A DNA stretch of 64,000 nucleotides from Lucinisca nassula. Lineage: Eukaryota > Mollusca > Bivalvia > Lucinida > Lucinidae. The notes beneath the pieces are model-generated. The model had not been told where the DNA came from, searched no databases, and saw only the letters and a program-made list of their open reading frames with translations. The first letter of the stretch is position 1. Every line of letters starts with the position of its first letter. The position numbers and the translations under genes are program-made. The DNA is taken from positions 45,067,431-45,131,430 of the forward strand of contig OY757026.1 in NCBI GenBank assembly GCA_963580285.1, written 5' to 3'. Shown one piece after another: positions 1 to 10,201 of this stretch.

Positions 1-160
1 TGAAACCAATAGGGTTTATAAGCATGGACGGCCTGACTCCCACAGCTTTGCCTTGACAGGCTCAGATCCTCTAACTCACGTGCAGTTGGATTTCAGCTCT
101 GCATGAAAGTATCATCATGCAGCCCATCTATTTCTTCAAACACTGATGGGCGGGGGCCGC
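1..160 (-). repeat. SINE family A, partial (cut by window start)
   Basis: Reads tail-to-head on the plus strand: the block with AATAGGGTTTATAAGCATGG, then the CAGCTCTGCATG block, then the GC-rich head ending in GATGGGCGGGGGC. The same module order recurs more than a dozen times in the window. The tail half lies before the window. I define family A from these internal copies and do not know its database name. Confidence 0.75.
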
Positions 161-180
161 TACCCTATCTGTCAACAGGC

Positions 181-376
181 CCTCGTGGCCAAGTGGATAA
201 GAGACTGATAATCATTAGGTCTCTCATGGTTGTGGCATGATTGCTTGGGTCACATGTGAGATGCAGTGTTCTGCAACAGAAGGTCAGGTGGTTTCTCTCC
301 AGTTTTTGTCCATGACCGGCTCTGTTTTAGTTAAATAAGAGTCTGATCTTGAAAGGGTCGTCAAACCAAAGCCAAA
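181..376 (+). repeat. tRNA-derived SINE (Leu/Ser-type head)
   Basis: The start has a tRNA-like A box (TGGCCAAGTGG) followed by a degenerate B-box region. Next comes a block, GTGGTTTCTCTCCAG, whose reverse complement recurs at about 865-885. It ends in GGGTCGTCAAACC, a decayed form of the GACGTTAAACC tail shared by other SINEs here. The head assignment rests on the A box and is only moderately secure. Confidence 0.5.
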
Positions 377-449
377 AAATATCAATCTGTCAATCTATCC
401 TTTTTCTTTCATCCAATACATCTAAAGATATGTCTGTCTACTGTTTAAA

Positions 450-582
450 AGTACTGGTAAACTGGTAACAGGATCTAAGCCTGCCCAGGCAAAGCAGTAC
501 GAGTCTGACCTTTCATGCTTATAAAACCTGTTGGTTTTATTGGGCAACAGGGCTTGATATGTCATTCCTCTCAATTTTGGTT
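450..582 (+). repeat. SINE family A fragment
   Basis: Plus-orientation middle part: ACTGGTAAAC, AGGATCTAAGCCTGCCCAGG, CATGCTTATAAAACC, and the TTGGGCAACAGGGCTTGA module. Head and tail ends are missing. Confidence 0.7.
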
Positions 583-599
583 AAGAGTTGTGACTTATG

Positions 600-695
600 A
601 GCTCAGCCCATGACCCCAGGGTTCAAATAAAAATTTGGATACCCTCATGCACATCTGCAGTACCTAAACAATCTACATGTATGTGGCAAGTTTTG
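600..695. repeat. Short dispersed repeat, copy 1 (second copy at 1218-1320)
   Basis: Both places carry TGACCCCAGG(G)GTTCA, then AAATTCGGATACCC-like sequence and ATGCACATCTGCAGT. Identity is high over about 90 bases. No coding potential was seen. It resembles the GACCCTAGGGGTCAAA block of the 305-bp repeats at 11101. Confidence 0.5.
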
Positions 696-719
696 CAACC
701 ATACTTGAAAAAATATTTG

Positions 720-1160
720 TTTGTTTGAATTGAGGTTTAATGTCCCCATCAACACTGTATAGGTCATTTTGGAGATTTGATTTTTCTATTTTGGTTTTAC
801 ATCCCTTTCAATATTATTTCACTCAAATCGGGCCATTCGTTAATCAGAGGTGGCCGAAAACTGGAGTACCCGGAGAAAAACCACCTGGCCATCCGTTGCA
901 GAAAGTATTTTTGAGACGTTGCTCCCAATTTTGTGAGCATATTACCGGACATTGAGATGAAATGACATCTCAAGGCAAGCCCTGTTGCTCATTGAAACCG
1001 GTAGGGTTTATAAGCATGGACGGTCCGACTCGCACCGCTTTGCCTGGGCAGGCTTAGATCCTCTAAGCGGTTTACCAGTACTCGTGTGCAGGTCGGTTTC
1101 AGCTCTGTGTGGAAGCACCATGCAGCCCATCTATTTCTTCAAGCCCGATGAACAGCGGCC
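720..1160 (-). repeat. SINE family A with an extra internal block
   Basis: Starts with TTGAGGTTTAATGTCCCC (reverse of the tail) and ends at the head near 1160. Between about 775 and 910 it carries an extra block with GGTGGCCGAAAACTGGAGTA, which in reverse matches the middle of the SINE at 181-376. This is a chimaera, or a second SINE piece inserted in the first. Confidence 0.7.
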
Positions 1161-1563
1161 ATAGCAGTAGCTGCATTCAAAAGTATTTTCGTGAAAATTT
1201 GACTTTTGGCCTCACTACGTGACCCCAGGGGTTCAGATCAAAATTCGGATACCCTTATGCACATCTGCAGTTTCTAAGCAATACATATATTTGTATCGGG
1301 CAAGAAATAAAAAAGTAGTTACATTGAAAAGGTTTGTAGCAGATCATGACAACACCTATGGAAAATATTACATTTTTTCTCGTCTTCAAAATAGCTTCTT
1401 TTTTGATGAAAAACTGTGATATTTGTCTTATTTTGACTGCAAACATAGGTTGTGGGTGCTCGTTAGAACCGCCTAAATGTGGCGGTTCTAACGAGTACCC
1501 ACAACCTATGTTTTGGAGCAGAAATATGCAAAGAAATGTATACCCCGTAAGCCCCAGTTTTAT

Positions 1564-3632
1564 TAGCTCACCTGTCACGTAGTGACAAGGTGAGCTTTTG
1601 TGATCACTTTTTGTCTGTCGTGCGTGCGTCCGTGCGTGCGTCCGTCCGTAAACAATTTCAAATAAGTATATCTCAAATACCCCATGGTCAATCTTGATCA
1701 AATTTCATGGGAAGCATCATCAGGTAGGGGGAAAGACTGCATAAGGTTTTTGGGCTGATCAGATTGGAATTCTGGTTACCATGGCAACATATAGCTCCCA
1801 TAGACTATCAATGGGAAAAAATTAAAATATCTACTTCTCTGAAACCAAAGGGCCAAGAGCTTAGATATTTAGCATGTATTAACTGCCAGTGGTCACCTAC
1901 ATAATTCCTGCCAATCATGCCCCTGGGGTCCAAATTAGCCACACCCCGGGGCCCCTTCGCTCCCATAGACTCATAATGGAACAAAAAGCTTCAAAAATCA
2001 TCTTCTCGGAAACCACAGGGCCCAGAGCTTAGATATTTAGCATGTAGCAACAGCAAGTGGTCACCTACCTAATTCCTGCCAATCATGCCCCTGGGGTCAA
2101 AACGGGCCACGCCCCGGGGCCCTTTAGCTCCTATAGACTCATAGTGGAAAAAAGCTTCAAAAATCTTCTTCTCTGAAACCACAGGGCCCAGAGCTGAGAT
2201 ATTTGGCAACTAGCAACGGCAAGTGGTCACCTACATAATTCCTGCCAATCATGCCCCTGGTGTCCAAATTGGCCACACCCTGGGGCCCCTTAGCTCCCAT
2301 AGACTCATAATGGAAAAAAAGCTTCAAAAATCTTCTTCTCTGACACCACAGAGCCCCGAGCTGAGATATTTAGAATGTAGCAACGGCCAGTGGTCACCTA
2401 CATAATTCCTGCCTGTCATGCCCCTTGGTTCCAAATGGGCGACGCCCCGGGGCCCCTTTGCTCCCATAGACTCTTAATGGAACAAAAAGCTTCAAAAATC
2501 TTCTTCTCGAAAACCACAGGGCCCAGAGCTTAGATATTTAGCATGTAGCAACGGCAAGTGGTCACCTACATAATTCCTGCCAATCATGCCCCTGGGGTCC
2601 AAACGGGCATCGCCCCGGGGCCCTTTAGCTCCTATAGACTCATAATGGAAAAAAGCTTCAAAAATCTTCTCTGAAACCACATGGCCCAGAGCTGAGGTAT
2701 TTGGCATGTAGCAACGGCAAGTGGTCACCTACATAATTCCTGCCAATCATGCCCCTAAGGTCCAAATGGGCCACACCCCGGGGCCCCTTCGCTTCCATAG
2801 ACTCATAATTGAACAAAAAGCTTCAAAAATATTCTTCTCGGAAACCACAGGGCCCAGAGCTTAGATATTTAGCATGTAGCAACAGCAATTGGTCACCTAC
2901 ATAATTCCTGCCAATCATGCCCCTGGGGTCAAAACGGGCCACGCCCGGGGTCCTTTAGCTCCTATAGACTCATAATGGAAAAAAGCTTCAAAAATCTTCT
3001 TCTCTGAAACCACAGGGCCCAGAGCTGAGGTATTTGGCATGTAGCAACGGCAATTGGTCACCTACATAATTCCTGCCAATCATGCCCCTAAGGTCCAAAT
3101 GGGCCATGCCCCGGGGCCCCTTAGCTCCCATAGACTCATAATGAAAAAAAAGGCTTAAAAAATCTTCTTCTCTGAAACCACAGGGCCCAGAGTTTTATAT
3201 TTAGCATGCAGCAACGACAAGTGGTCACCTACATAATTATTGCCATTCATGCCCCTGGGGTCCAAATGGGCCAAACGCCGGGGCCCCTTAGCGCCCATAG
3301 ACTCATAATGGAAAAAAGCTTCAAAAATCTTCTTCTCTGAAACCACAGGGTCCAGAGCTTAGATATTAAGTACGTAGCAACGGCAAGTGGTCACCTATAT
3401 AATTCCTGCCTATCATGCCCCCTGGGGTCCAAAAGAGCCACGCCCCGGGGCCCCTTAGCTCCTATAGACTCATAATGAAAAAAAAGCTTCAAAAATCTTC
3501 TTCTCTGAAACCACAGGGCCCAGAGCTTAGATATTTAGCATGTAGCGACGGCAAGTGGTCACCTACATAATTCCTGCCAATCATGCCCCTGGGGTCCAAA
3601 CAGGTGAGCGATATAGGGCCATTGGGCCCTCT
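1564..3632. mobile_element. Interspersed element with internal tandem repeats
   Basis: The left end is AGCTCACCTGTCACGTAGTG with a hairpin (TCACCTGTCAC...GTGACAAGGTGA) followed by a GTGC/GTCC-rich microsatellite. The right end is CAGGTGAGCGATATAGGGCC, GGGCCCTCTTGT. The body is an array of about 167-bp repeats. The plan of end hairpin, tetranucleotide run and about 160-bp repeats is like the bivalve pearl/CvA-type non-autonomous Helitron-related elements; that assignment is inference. It sits inside a MITE. Confidence 0.55.
1795..3605. repeat. Tandem array, about 11 units of 163-168 bp
   Basis: The anchor ATAGACTC (ATAGACTA in the first unit, ATAGACTCTT in one later unit) falls at 1799, 1965, 2133, 2299, 2466, 2634, 2797, 2964, 3130, 3297 and 3464, a spacing of 163-168. 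Each unit carries AGCTTCAAAAATCTTCTTCT, CCACAGGGCCCAGAGCT, TGGTCACCTACATAATTCCT and a GCCCCGGGGCC core. Short open frames across the array are by-products of the repeats. Confidence 0.9.
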
Positions 3633-3676
3633 TGTATATATAAAGTGATGTTCATTTCACAGACTTGTTCACGTGA

Positions 3677-4078
3677 TGGGGAGGACGGACAGTCATCCAG
3701 ACGAACACCCATGACGAAACTAAAATACCAGTTTTTTTATATATATATAAAGCTGGTATTACAACATGAAACGACATTCTCTCTGTAATAAAGTGGGTCA
3801 TTACAAGGACTTGTTATGGTTATGAGAAGAAGTGCTCTGATTTAGGTACATTTTTTTGATGTTTTATAAAATATCAGTATGTTCACTATGTTGTGTGTAC
3901 TTGGCAGAATTGCTCATCAAGGCAATTTTAATGCGTACACACAACTTACATGTTCAAGATAAAAGTACAAAGTGAGAAAGTCTTCCTAGATCACCCTTCA
4001 AATTTCTCATCTACAGCCAAGATTCCCTATGGACACTCGAATGGGCTTGGCTAGGTCATGGTCAACAAGCTACTGGGT
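3677..4078. other. No gene or known repeat seen
   Basis: A+T-rich sequence with a short TATATA run near 3738. I see no splice-site-bounded open frame and no family repeated elsewhere in the window. Confidence 0.4.
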
Positions 4079-4375
4079 CCTGCCTCGGTAGCTTAGTCGG
4101 ATGCGGTCCAACTGGTGATCAGGAGGACGCTTGTTCTGTTCCTGCCGGATCAGCAATGTTCTTTAGTGGAGGTTGATCATGAAATCTTTTCTACGGTCAT
4201 TCTTCCCCTGATTCAACAAGGGCAGTTGTTAGTTTCTGGCGAAAGAATGTGCATTGTACTGGTTAACCGCTTGCGTATATGCCTGCCCAGGAAGTGTGAA
4301 TGGGCAAACTGACTGGCTCAAAAAATGACATAAATAGTGTTGACTGGGCCATTAAAATCCAATACAAACAAGCTA
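4079..4375 (+). repeat. tRNA-derived SINE, second head type
   Basis: The head TGCCTCGGTAGCTTAGTCGG has a good A box, and TGTTCTGTTCCTG is a decayed B box. The middle has AGGGCAGTTGTTAGTTTCTG and ACTGGTTAACCGCTT. The tail ATAGTGTTGACTGGGCC then ATTAAAATCCAATACAAACA is the same tail module as in family A. A better preserved copy lies at 20193-20435. Confidence 0.75.
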
Positions 4376-4492
4376 CTGGTGCCCATCGAGGCTTGGAGAA
4401 ATAGATATGGCTGCAATGTGATTCCATGCAGAGCTAAAACTGACTGCACATGAGTATTGGTAAACCGCTTAGAATGTCTAAGCTTGCCCAGG

Positions 4493-5144
4493 ATTTATTT
4501 GTTTCATTTGAGGTTTAACATCTCCGTCAACACTATTTAGGTCATTATGGAGAAATTGGGACTCTTACCCAACATTGAGAAGAAATGTTATCTCAATCTC
4601 TGCCACCTAGGTGTGAAACGATTTATCGAAATCGTATTGTATCGCGATACTTTTGCTGACGATACGCATATCATATCGTGGGGCTAATATCGCGATACCA
4701 GACAATATGCCAAAAAAGCACAATTTCCAAAGAAATGACAGCTTTAACGTATTTCAGGACCATTTTTGGAACAAATTACAATCTGAATTGTTACTGAGCT
4801 AAATTGATCACTTCTATGACAAATTTGGGCATCTTAAAAAAGGCTTTGTTACAAAAGATTGAACTCTGAGATGGTTTTGAGCCAGTTTGAAAATTTTTGA
4901 GCTGTGATTTAAGCAAGAAAGTAGTATCGTGATATGTTATCGTGTTATCGTGAGGCAAGTAGCGCGATACGCATTGTATCGTGGGGTGACTGTATCGTAA
5001 CAGCCTACTGCCGCCCAATGAAACCAATAGGGCGTACAAGCATGTAAAGAGCAACTCGCACAGCCTTGCCTGGGCAGGCTTAGACATTCTAAGCGGTTTG
5101 CCAGTACTCGTGTGGGGGTTAGATTCAGCTCTGCCTGGATGGCA
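4493..5144 (-). repeat. Minus-strand SINE family A split by a hAT MITE
   Basis: The tail part is 4493-4607 (TTTCATTTGAGGTTTAACAT onward) and the head part 5008-5144 (CCGCCCAATGAAACCAATAG onward). The two are contiguous once the MITE at 4608-5007 and one target duplication are removed. Confidence 0.65.
4608..5007. mobile_element. hAT-type MITE (400 bp)
   Basis: The ends are TAGGTGTGAAACGAT and ATCGTAACAGCCTA, imperfect terminal inverted repeats. They are flanked by 8-bp direct repeats CTGCCACC (4600-4607) and CTGCCGCC (5008-5015), 7 of 8 identical. An 8-bp duplication with TAGG ends is typical of hAT elements. The interior is rich in ATCG/CGAT and non-coding. Confidence 0.7.
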
Positions 5145-5268
5145 GGGCTTGAGATGTTATTTAATTTCAATGTCGGGTAAAAATCGCACAAAATTGGAAG
5201 CGACGCCTGCATAATGACCTAAACAGTGTTGACGGGAACGTTAAATCCCAATTAAAGCAAGCAAACAC

Positions 5269-5537
5269 ACTGTTGGTGTTTGAGTCATTGAAGTTGTATG
5301 GTACATCAGAATGGTTATAAATACTCCATAGACCTGCATTTGCAGTTAATAATTAGCCTGTCTTCCTCGAATTTCTGAAGTGTCAATGTGGACATCTTTG
5401 ATATTGGATTCAAACATTTTTGCATATATAGAGTGTTTTTAAAATCAGCTTTATTAACAAGATGTTGATCCTAATTGGATGACTTGTTTTGAACTGTCTA
5501 CTCTGGATCTACATGTTTTGCATGTACATATGTTTCT
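5269..5537. other. Unassigned A+T-rich sequence
   Basis: No repeat family shared with the rest of the window and no convincing open frame. Confidence 0.4.
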
Positions 5538-5545
5538 GTACCAGT

Positions 5546-5928
5546 TAGGGCTGGCTAATCGGAGCTGAAAAGATAATCGATTATCAGTCCTGTCGATAAT
5601 CGATTGGTAAACGCTAAAGTTTTTGTCATAATTTTACCTATCTGGCTTTCTGTCTGAGCATGACTCTTACCATATGTGGCACTTTACCATATGTATATTT
5701 GAACAGACCCGCCTGAATAAACAGTGTAGACCCAGATGAGAAGCCGCAACATGCGGCGTCTCATCAGGGTCTGCACTGTTTACCACTCATCCAGCTATTT
5801 TAGGCATAACTTTGGGAAGTAATTTCTACCTATCAAGTAATCGATCAAAAACAAATCAGAAATGATAATCATATTTGTGGAATTTATCAGTCGATTAATC
5901 GATCATACGATTAATCGTGTCAGCCTTA
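5546..5928 (+). mobile_element. hAT-type MITE, left copy of an inverted pair
   Basis: Begins TAGGGCTGGCTAATCGG and ends CGTGTCAGCCTTA. It is flanked by perfect 8-bp duplications GTACCAGT (5538-5545 and 5929-5936). The interior has repeated ATCGATTAATCG motifs and, at 5719-5781, the hairpin that opens AAACAGTGTAGACCC. The copy at 6279-6670 matches its reverse complement almost end to end. Confidence 0.85.
5719..5781. repeat. Hairpin module AAACAGTGYAGACC, copy 1
   Basis: A near-perfect palindrome of about 63 bases with a GCCGCAACATGCGGC centre. Related hairpins lie at 6425-6488, 8416-8461, 9653-9714 and 22499-22562. Here and at 6425 the hairpin is part of a hAT MITE; elsewhere it stands alone. 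Confidence 0.8.
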
Positions 5929-5936
5929 GTACCAGT

Positions 5937-6270
5937 CAAATAGTTGAAATGGTTAACAGACTTTTATCAAATTTACAACAGGTATGACAGGGACTTCTGA
6001 GCCTGTCTCAGAACATTGGGGACCAAGTGAAATAGGAGCTGCATAAGACACATTCTCGGTGAAACATCACAGTCACAGACAAATTATCAACTTTAACCCT
6101 AAACTGTTCTACAAGATATTACCCATTCTGGGTTGGAAACCAGTCACACCTAATGAAGGTAAGTGTATTCTAGGTGAATGGATGCACCAGGGCCTAGTTG
6201 ATGGTCAAAATGTTGACTGTATATGGATGCCCAAGCAAAGCCACATATATTAATTATTATCTGGAATAGA
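5937..6270. other. Spacer between the two hAT MITEs
   Basis: Holds a short open stretch at about 6059-6165 followed by a GT donor-like GAAGGTAAGTG, and an acceptor-like TTTACAACAG before 5983. Neither makes a supported exon, so I record no gene. Confidence 0.3.
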
Positions 6271-6278
6271 TCAGAGGT

Positions 6279-6670
6279 TAAGGCTGACACGATTAATCGT
6301 ATAATCGATTAATCGATCGATAAATTCCACAAAAATGATTATCATTTCTGATTTGCTTTTAATCGATTACTTGATAGGTACAATTTACTACCAAAAGTTA
6401 TGTCTGAAATAGCTGAATGATTAGCAAACAGTGCAGACCCTGATGAGACGCCGCATTATGCAGCGTCTCATCTGGGTCTTCACTGTTTGCTCAGGCCTGT
6501 CTGTTCAAATAAACATATGGTAAAATGCAACATATGGTAAGAGCCATGCTCAGACAGAAAACCAGACAGGTAAAATTATGACAAAAACCTTAGCGACTAT
6601 TAATCGGTTATCGATCGCAGTGACAGGACTGATAATCGGTTATCTTTTCCGCTCCGATTAGCCAGCCCTA
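6279..6670 (-). mobile_element. hAT-type MITE, right copy (opposite orientation)
   Basis: Begins TAAGGCTGACACGATTAATC and ends GATTAGCCAGCCCTA. The flanking 8-mers are TCAGAGGT (6271-6278) and ACAGAGGT (6671-6678), 7 of 8 identical. It carries the AAACAGTGCAGACCC hairpin at 6425-6488. With the copy at 5546 it forms a roughly 385-bp inverted repeat with a 350-bp spacer. The separate target duplications show two independent insertions. Confidence 0.8.
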
Positions 6671-6691
6671 ACAGAGGTACTATTACTATTT

Positions 6692-7003
6692 CAGCCCCCG
6701 CCCATTTGGGCTTGAAGAAATATATATGGGCTGTCTGATGCTTCCACACAGAGCTGAAACCGACTGCACGATGACTGGTAAACCACTTACAGGATCTAAG
6801 ACTGCCTAGGCAAAGCAGTGCGAGTAGGACAGTCCATGCTTATAAGTCCTATTGGTTTCATTGGGCGACAGGGCTTGAGATGTCATTTCATCTCAATGCG
6901 AGGTAAAACCCCACAAAGTTGGCAGTGGCGGCTCCAAAGTGACGTGTATCATGATGACGCCTTCGTCAGAACGTTAACTCTCAAATCAAACAAACAAAAT
7001 ACT
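6692..7003 (+). repeat. SINE family A, nearly full length
   Basis: The head CAGCCCCCGCCCATTTGGGC comes first, then the GATGCTTCCACACAGAGCTG and TCCATGCTTATAAG modules, GAGATGTCATTTCATCTC, and the tail CGTTAACTCTCAAATC with an ACAAACAAA end. A useful reference copy for the family. Confidence 0.85.
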
Positions 7004-8030
7004 ATTACCCAACTTTAAATTTTAAAGTGATAATTTTACTGACACTAATCATGCTAATGTGGCATTAGATAACATATCACTATACGATTTAAAATCTGAA
7101 GAGTTACTTTTCAAAAATACCACCGCCTATAGGGGCTTGCCCCAGCCCTTTGGGGCCTTTGTGAACTTGATGGATTGACCGACAGCTGGGTCCATCCATG
7201 GCAGAGCTGTAAGAGTGGATATGGGTTAACTACATACATGTAGATAATTCAAGTATGCTCAAGAAAGATAATTTAGGTATGTTCAAGAAAAGTGATTTTG
7301 GGTAGTGGCTGCCCCAATAATTAAGTTTTTTAACTTACATGTAGTTATACATGTACATAATGGTAAAAAGGGTTACTGCAGGACTTGAACATCAATTTTT
7401 TGTTCTCAGGTCAGACGGGGCCTGACTAATCCACTGCCTGGCTGCCCGATACAAGTCTAAATTTTGGCTGGGCAAGAGATTTTTTATTTCACTTTCCCAG
7501 AAAAATATATAGGACATAAAAAAAAAAATATGGTAATTCTAAGCTATTTTCAAGATGCTTTGGATTCAATGCTGGGCAAGTGGTTGAAAGTTTGATCTGT
7601 CAGGCCCTGGATCAGGTAAAAAAGCCCACAGATTTGAAAGCAGTGTCACCCAAACTATTGTTGGCAGTTGCTATTAAGGCTAAACCTCAACAAACAAATC
7701 TTTAAAAGAATTTCTAAAATATATTTGATAAATATGATCACCGAGCTGTTATAAGGTTAAGGAATTGTTAATTTAATAGAAGACTGTGATTGTTTTTTTT
7801 TTTTTGTTTTTTTTTCTCATTATTTTTCAGTGAAAATCAGGCTTGACATTTCATCTAAATTGTCTGCCCAATAGATTATTCTCATGTAATGTCAGGCCTT
7901 TTTTTTCCACCGAAAAATAAAAAATAACATATACTTTGAAAATGCTGTCTTTTTCTTATTAATATTACTAAATCCACTCATAAGATAAGCCATAAAAATC
8001 CTAAACAATTTGACACTTTGAGGAGTTAAT
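7004..8030. other. Unassigned, with poly-T and poly-A runs
   Basis: A+T-rich. Long T runs lie at about 7792-7814 and an A run at about 7519-7529. No open frame bounded by splice signals, and no repeat shared within the window. Confidence 0.4.
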
Positions 8031-8333
8031 GTTTGTTTGATTTGCAGTTCAACATCCCCTTCAACACTTCAACACTTTTAAGGTTATTTTGGAGGCATTG
8101 CTTCCAATTTTGTGGGACTTTTACCCACCATTGAGATGAAATGACATCTCAAGCCCTGTTGCCCAATGAAACCAATACAGTTTATTTTCATGGACGGTCC
8201 AACTCACACCACTTTTCCGGGCATGCACAGGACCTTTAAGCAGTTTACCAGTACCCATGTGCAGTCGGTTTCAGCTCTTCGTAGAAGCATCATGCAGCCC
8301 AATCTATTTCTTCAAGCCTCGATGGGATGGGAT
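8031..8333 (-). repeat. SINE family A, nearly full length
   Basis: Reads tail to head: GTTTGATTTGCAGTTCAACA, CAAGCCCTGTTGCCCAATG, GGTTTCAGCTCTTCG, CTTCAAGCCTCGATGGG. The internal CTTCAACACTT is duplicated. Confidence 0.85.
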
Positions 8334-8415
8334 CAGAGAAGTTACTCTAATGTAAAATTTTAACAAATTTGTTTCATGATCCAGCAAAGAGTCCATATGG
8401 TGCAGACACAATAGT

Positions 8416-8461
8416 AAACAGTGCAGACCCTGGTCAGACTGGATCTGGGTCTGCACTGTTT
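8416..8461. repeat. Hairpin module AAACAGTGCAGACC, solo copy
   Basis: AAACAGTGCAGACCC and GGGTCTGCACTGTTT are perfect inverted arms, with a shortened centre compared with the copies at 5719 and 6425. No hAT ends surround it. Confidence 0.8.
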
Positions 8462-8837
8462 GTATAGGTCTGTGTGTCCAAATATTTAGGTTCATAATGG
8501 TAGATTTTTCACTTTATTTGATGGTTTGTTTTCCCTATCATTGGAGGGTGAGTGTGTGTTAGGTGGGGAGGGGGATTTTCTTGCTGGGATTCTGTTGGTG
8601 TCTGCATTTTGGCTGTTTGAAGCACTTTAATAGTTCTCCTGAATCAACAGGTGGTTTCTAACCAAACATGCATATATGCATGTAACTTTAAATCATCAGG
8701 TTTCATTGTTCACCATCACCTCATTCACAAGGTGCTCATATTTTGTACTTATCATGCTTGCCATTGCATCCTACATTGTACATGAACCAAAAACTTCAAC
8801 AATAGATTTTTATGACATTTACCTCAGCTTTAAGGTC

Positions 8838-8855
8838 AATCACACACACACGCAC

Positions 8856-8889
<34 letters not shown>
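8838..8889. repeat. (CA)n microsatellite
   Basis: About 50 bases of CA with two CG interruptions near the start. Confidence 0.95.
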
Positions 8890-8891
<2 letters not shown>

Positions 8892-8993
8892 ACAAAATTT
8901 TTTGTAAAAATATATCTTCGAGTGTACAGATTTGTTGATATCTGTAGTATATGTCATTGAAACCTTCCAAATTTTAGATTATGCTAGGAATTG

Positions 8994-9233
8994 GTTCAAT
9001 AAAGCACAGCATTCCCTACAATTTACATGTTTGCCTAGCGAAGACTCAGATCAACCTGTGCATCCACACAGTCTGATCAGTGTCTTTGTTTACACTCAAA
9101 GGATAGCTTAGGGCCAAATGCTCTTTCATGCAACAAGAGAAGCCTCTGGTCAGACTATATGGATGGGCAGGCTGATTTGATTCTTCACTGGGTGCACTTG
9201 GACATTGTAGGAAATGCTGTGCCCCGGCTCAGA
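8994..9233. repeat. Palindromic element, decayed copy
   Basis: The left arm ACAGCATTCCCTACAATTTA and right arm ACATTGTAGGAAATGCTGTG then CCCCGGCTC are inverted. The compact copy at 19920-20042 has the same arms. The interior here is longer. Confidence 0.6.
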
Positions 9234-9392
9234 TATCAAAGATTTGAAATTGGTGATCTTCTCTTTTCGTGACCAAATGATGCAAATAATTCTAATTTTG
9301 CCTTGTCTGCACCATATCTCATACAACAATGGATGAATTCTGGCAAATTGAACATATAGTAGACTTGATTGGATTTTATAGGCCATTAACTA

Positions 9393-9562
9393 CAGTAAAA
9401 CCTGTTATGGTGGCCACCACTGTTAAGCAAGGAACCTGCCTAATGCAATCGTGCTTTTGGTTTATGATAAAGGCAAATGCATTAAGATTGACATGTATTA
9501 AGCAAGTACATGTCCTAAGCAAGCACATGTCCTAAGGTGCTTGCTTAATACTGGTTGGACTG
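9393..9562. mobile_element. Tc1/mariner (pogo-like) MITE, small family
   Basis: Begins CAGTAAAACCTGTTATGG after TA and ends GGTTGGACTG. The interior has several AAGCAAG/CTTGCTTA motifs. The better preserved relative at 22846-23023 has TA on both sides. Confidence 0.65.
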
Positions 9563-9652
9563 TTTTTTTTCCTAGATCTCTCGAATTTATAGATTGCTCA
9601 ATTTTTGTATGTACCATAATGATCCTTAGTATTCGGACATTCAGGCCTAAGC

Positions 9653-9714
9653 AAACAGTGCAGACCTAGATCAGACTGATCATGAAGCAGTCTGATCAGG
9701 GTCTTCACTGTTTG
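9653..9714. repeat. Hairpin module AAACAGTGCAGACC, solo copy
   Basis: The arms AAACAGTGCAGACC...GGTCTTCACTGTTT enclose a second inverted pair, CAGACTGATCATG...CAGTCTGATCAG. Confidence 0.75.
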
Positions 9715-10200
9715 TCATTCTGTTTCCGATTTTTGGACTCCTTGCTGGAGCGGGAAACAAATTTGCTAACATTTTAGGAGAATTACAGCAAGTCCTCAAG
9801 GTGTCTGAATTTTTTGGATTTTTAAGGTATGCACCTTCCAAGTCCAAGTGGTTGTAACAGTCATATTTATGGTTGGGATGGGATGGGAGGATGCAGTTTT
9901 CTTCTGAAAACATTTCTAGTCTTTGTTATGGTCACATGTACATTTATTTTGATCTGTTCCTTATTTTCTTTTATTAAAAATCTGTTCCAATTTTTGTTAC
10001 AGGTTCAGCATGGAAAAACCCACATACAGTTTAATACAGAGGGACCTTGCTTTCACCAGTAGCTAACAGCCTATGTGGTCCTACTACCCACTGAAACTCA
10101 GAAAGAAAACGGACTGAATTATTTAATGCCTAGAACTTCTTAATTGTTAATGCTAGATGGCAGCTATGTTTTTGAACCACTGGATCATGACTGACAATAA
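9715..10200. other. Mostly unassigned; weak terminal-exon candidate inside
   Basis: After a pyrimidine-rich tract ending TTTTTGTTACAG (10002) an open stretch of about 20 codons runs to a stop near 10068. A second frame is also open, so I do not call it. The rest shows nothing recognisable. Confidence 0.3.
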
Positions 10201-10201
10201 T

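Larger units (their letters stand above)
1345..3676 (+). mobile_element. MITE with central hairpin, split by a repeat-bearing element
   Basis: The left part runs from about 1345 to 1563 and the right part from about 3633 to 3676. The left part has the family's central clamp hairpin (GTGGGTGCTCGTTAGAACCG ... CGGTTCTAACGAGTACCCAC, 1454-1502) and ends in CCCCAGTTTTATT. The right part resumes with ATATATAAAGTG and the terminal TTGTTCACGTGAT. Comparison with the uninterrupted copy at 15570-15843 fixes the insertion point. Confidence 0.65.
4385..5268 (+). repeat. Plus-strand SINE family A split by a minus-strand SINE
   Basis: The head half (4385-4492, GCCCATCGAGGCTTGG to CTTGCCCAGG) and the tail half (about 5145-5268, CAGGGCTTGAGATG to AAAGCAAGCAAACA) have the same orientation and together make one family A copy, minus about 55 bases at the break. 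The gap is filled by an opposite-strand copy (4493-5144). Confidence 0.6.

Noticed and set aside
1255..1701. 148-codon minus-strand frame across the MITE hairpin and GTGC repeats
   Set aside because: Spans a palindrome and a microsatellite; composition explains the openness.
1795..3605. CRISPR array
   Set aside because: Repeats are 167 bp and contiguous without unique spacers, in a eukaryotic context.
8676..8960. 94-codon frame containing His-Thr repeats
   Set aside because: Driven by the (CA)n microsatellite.
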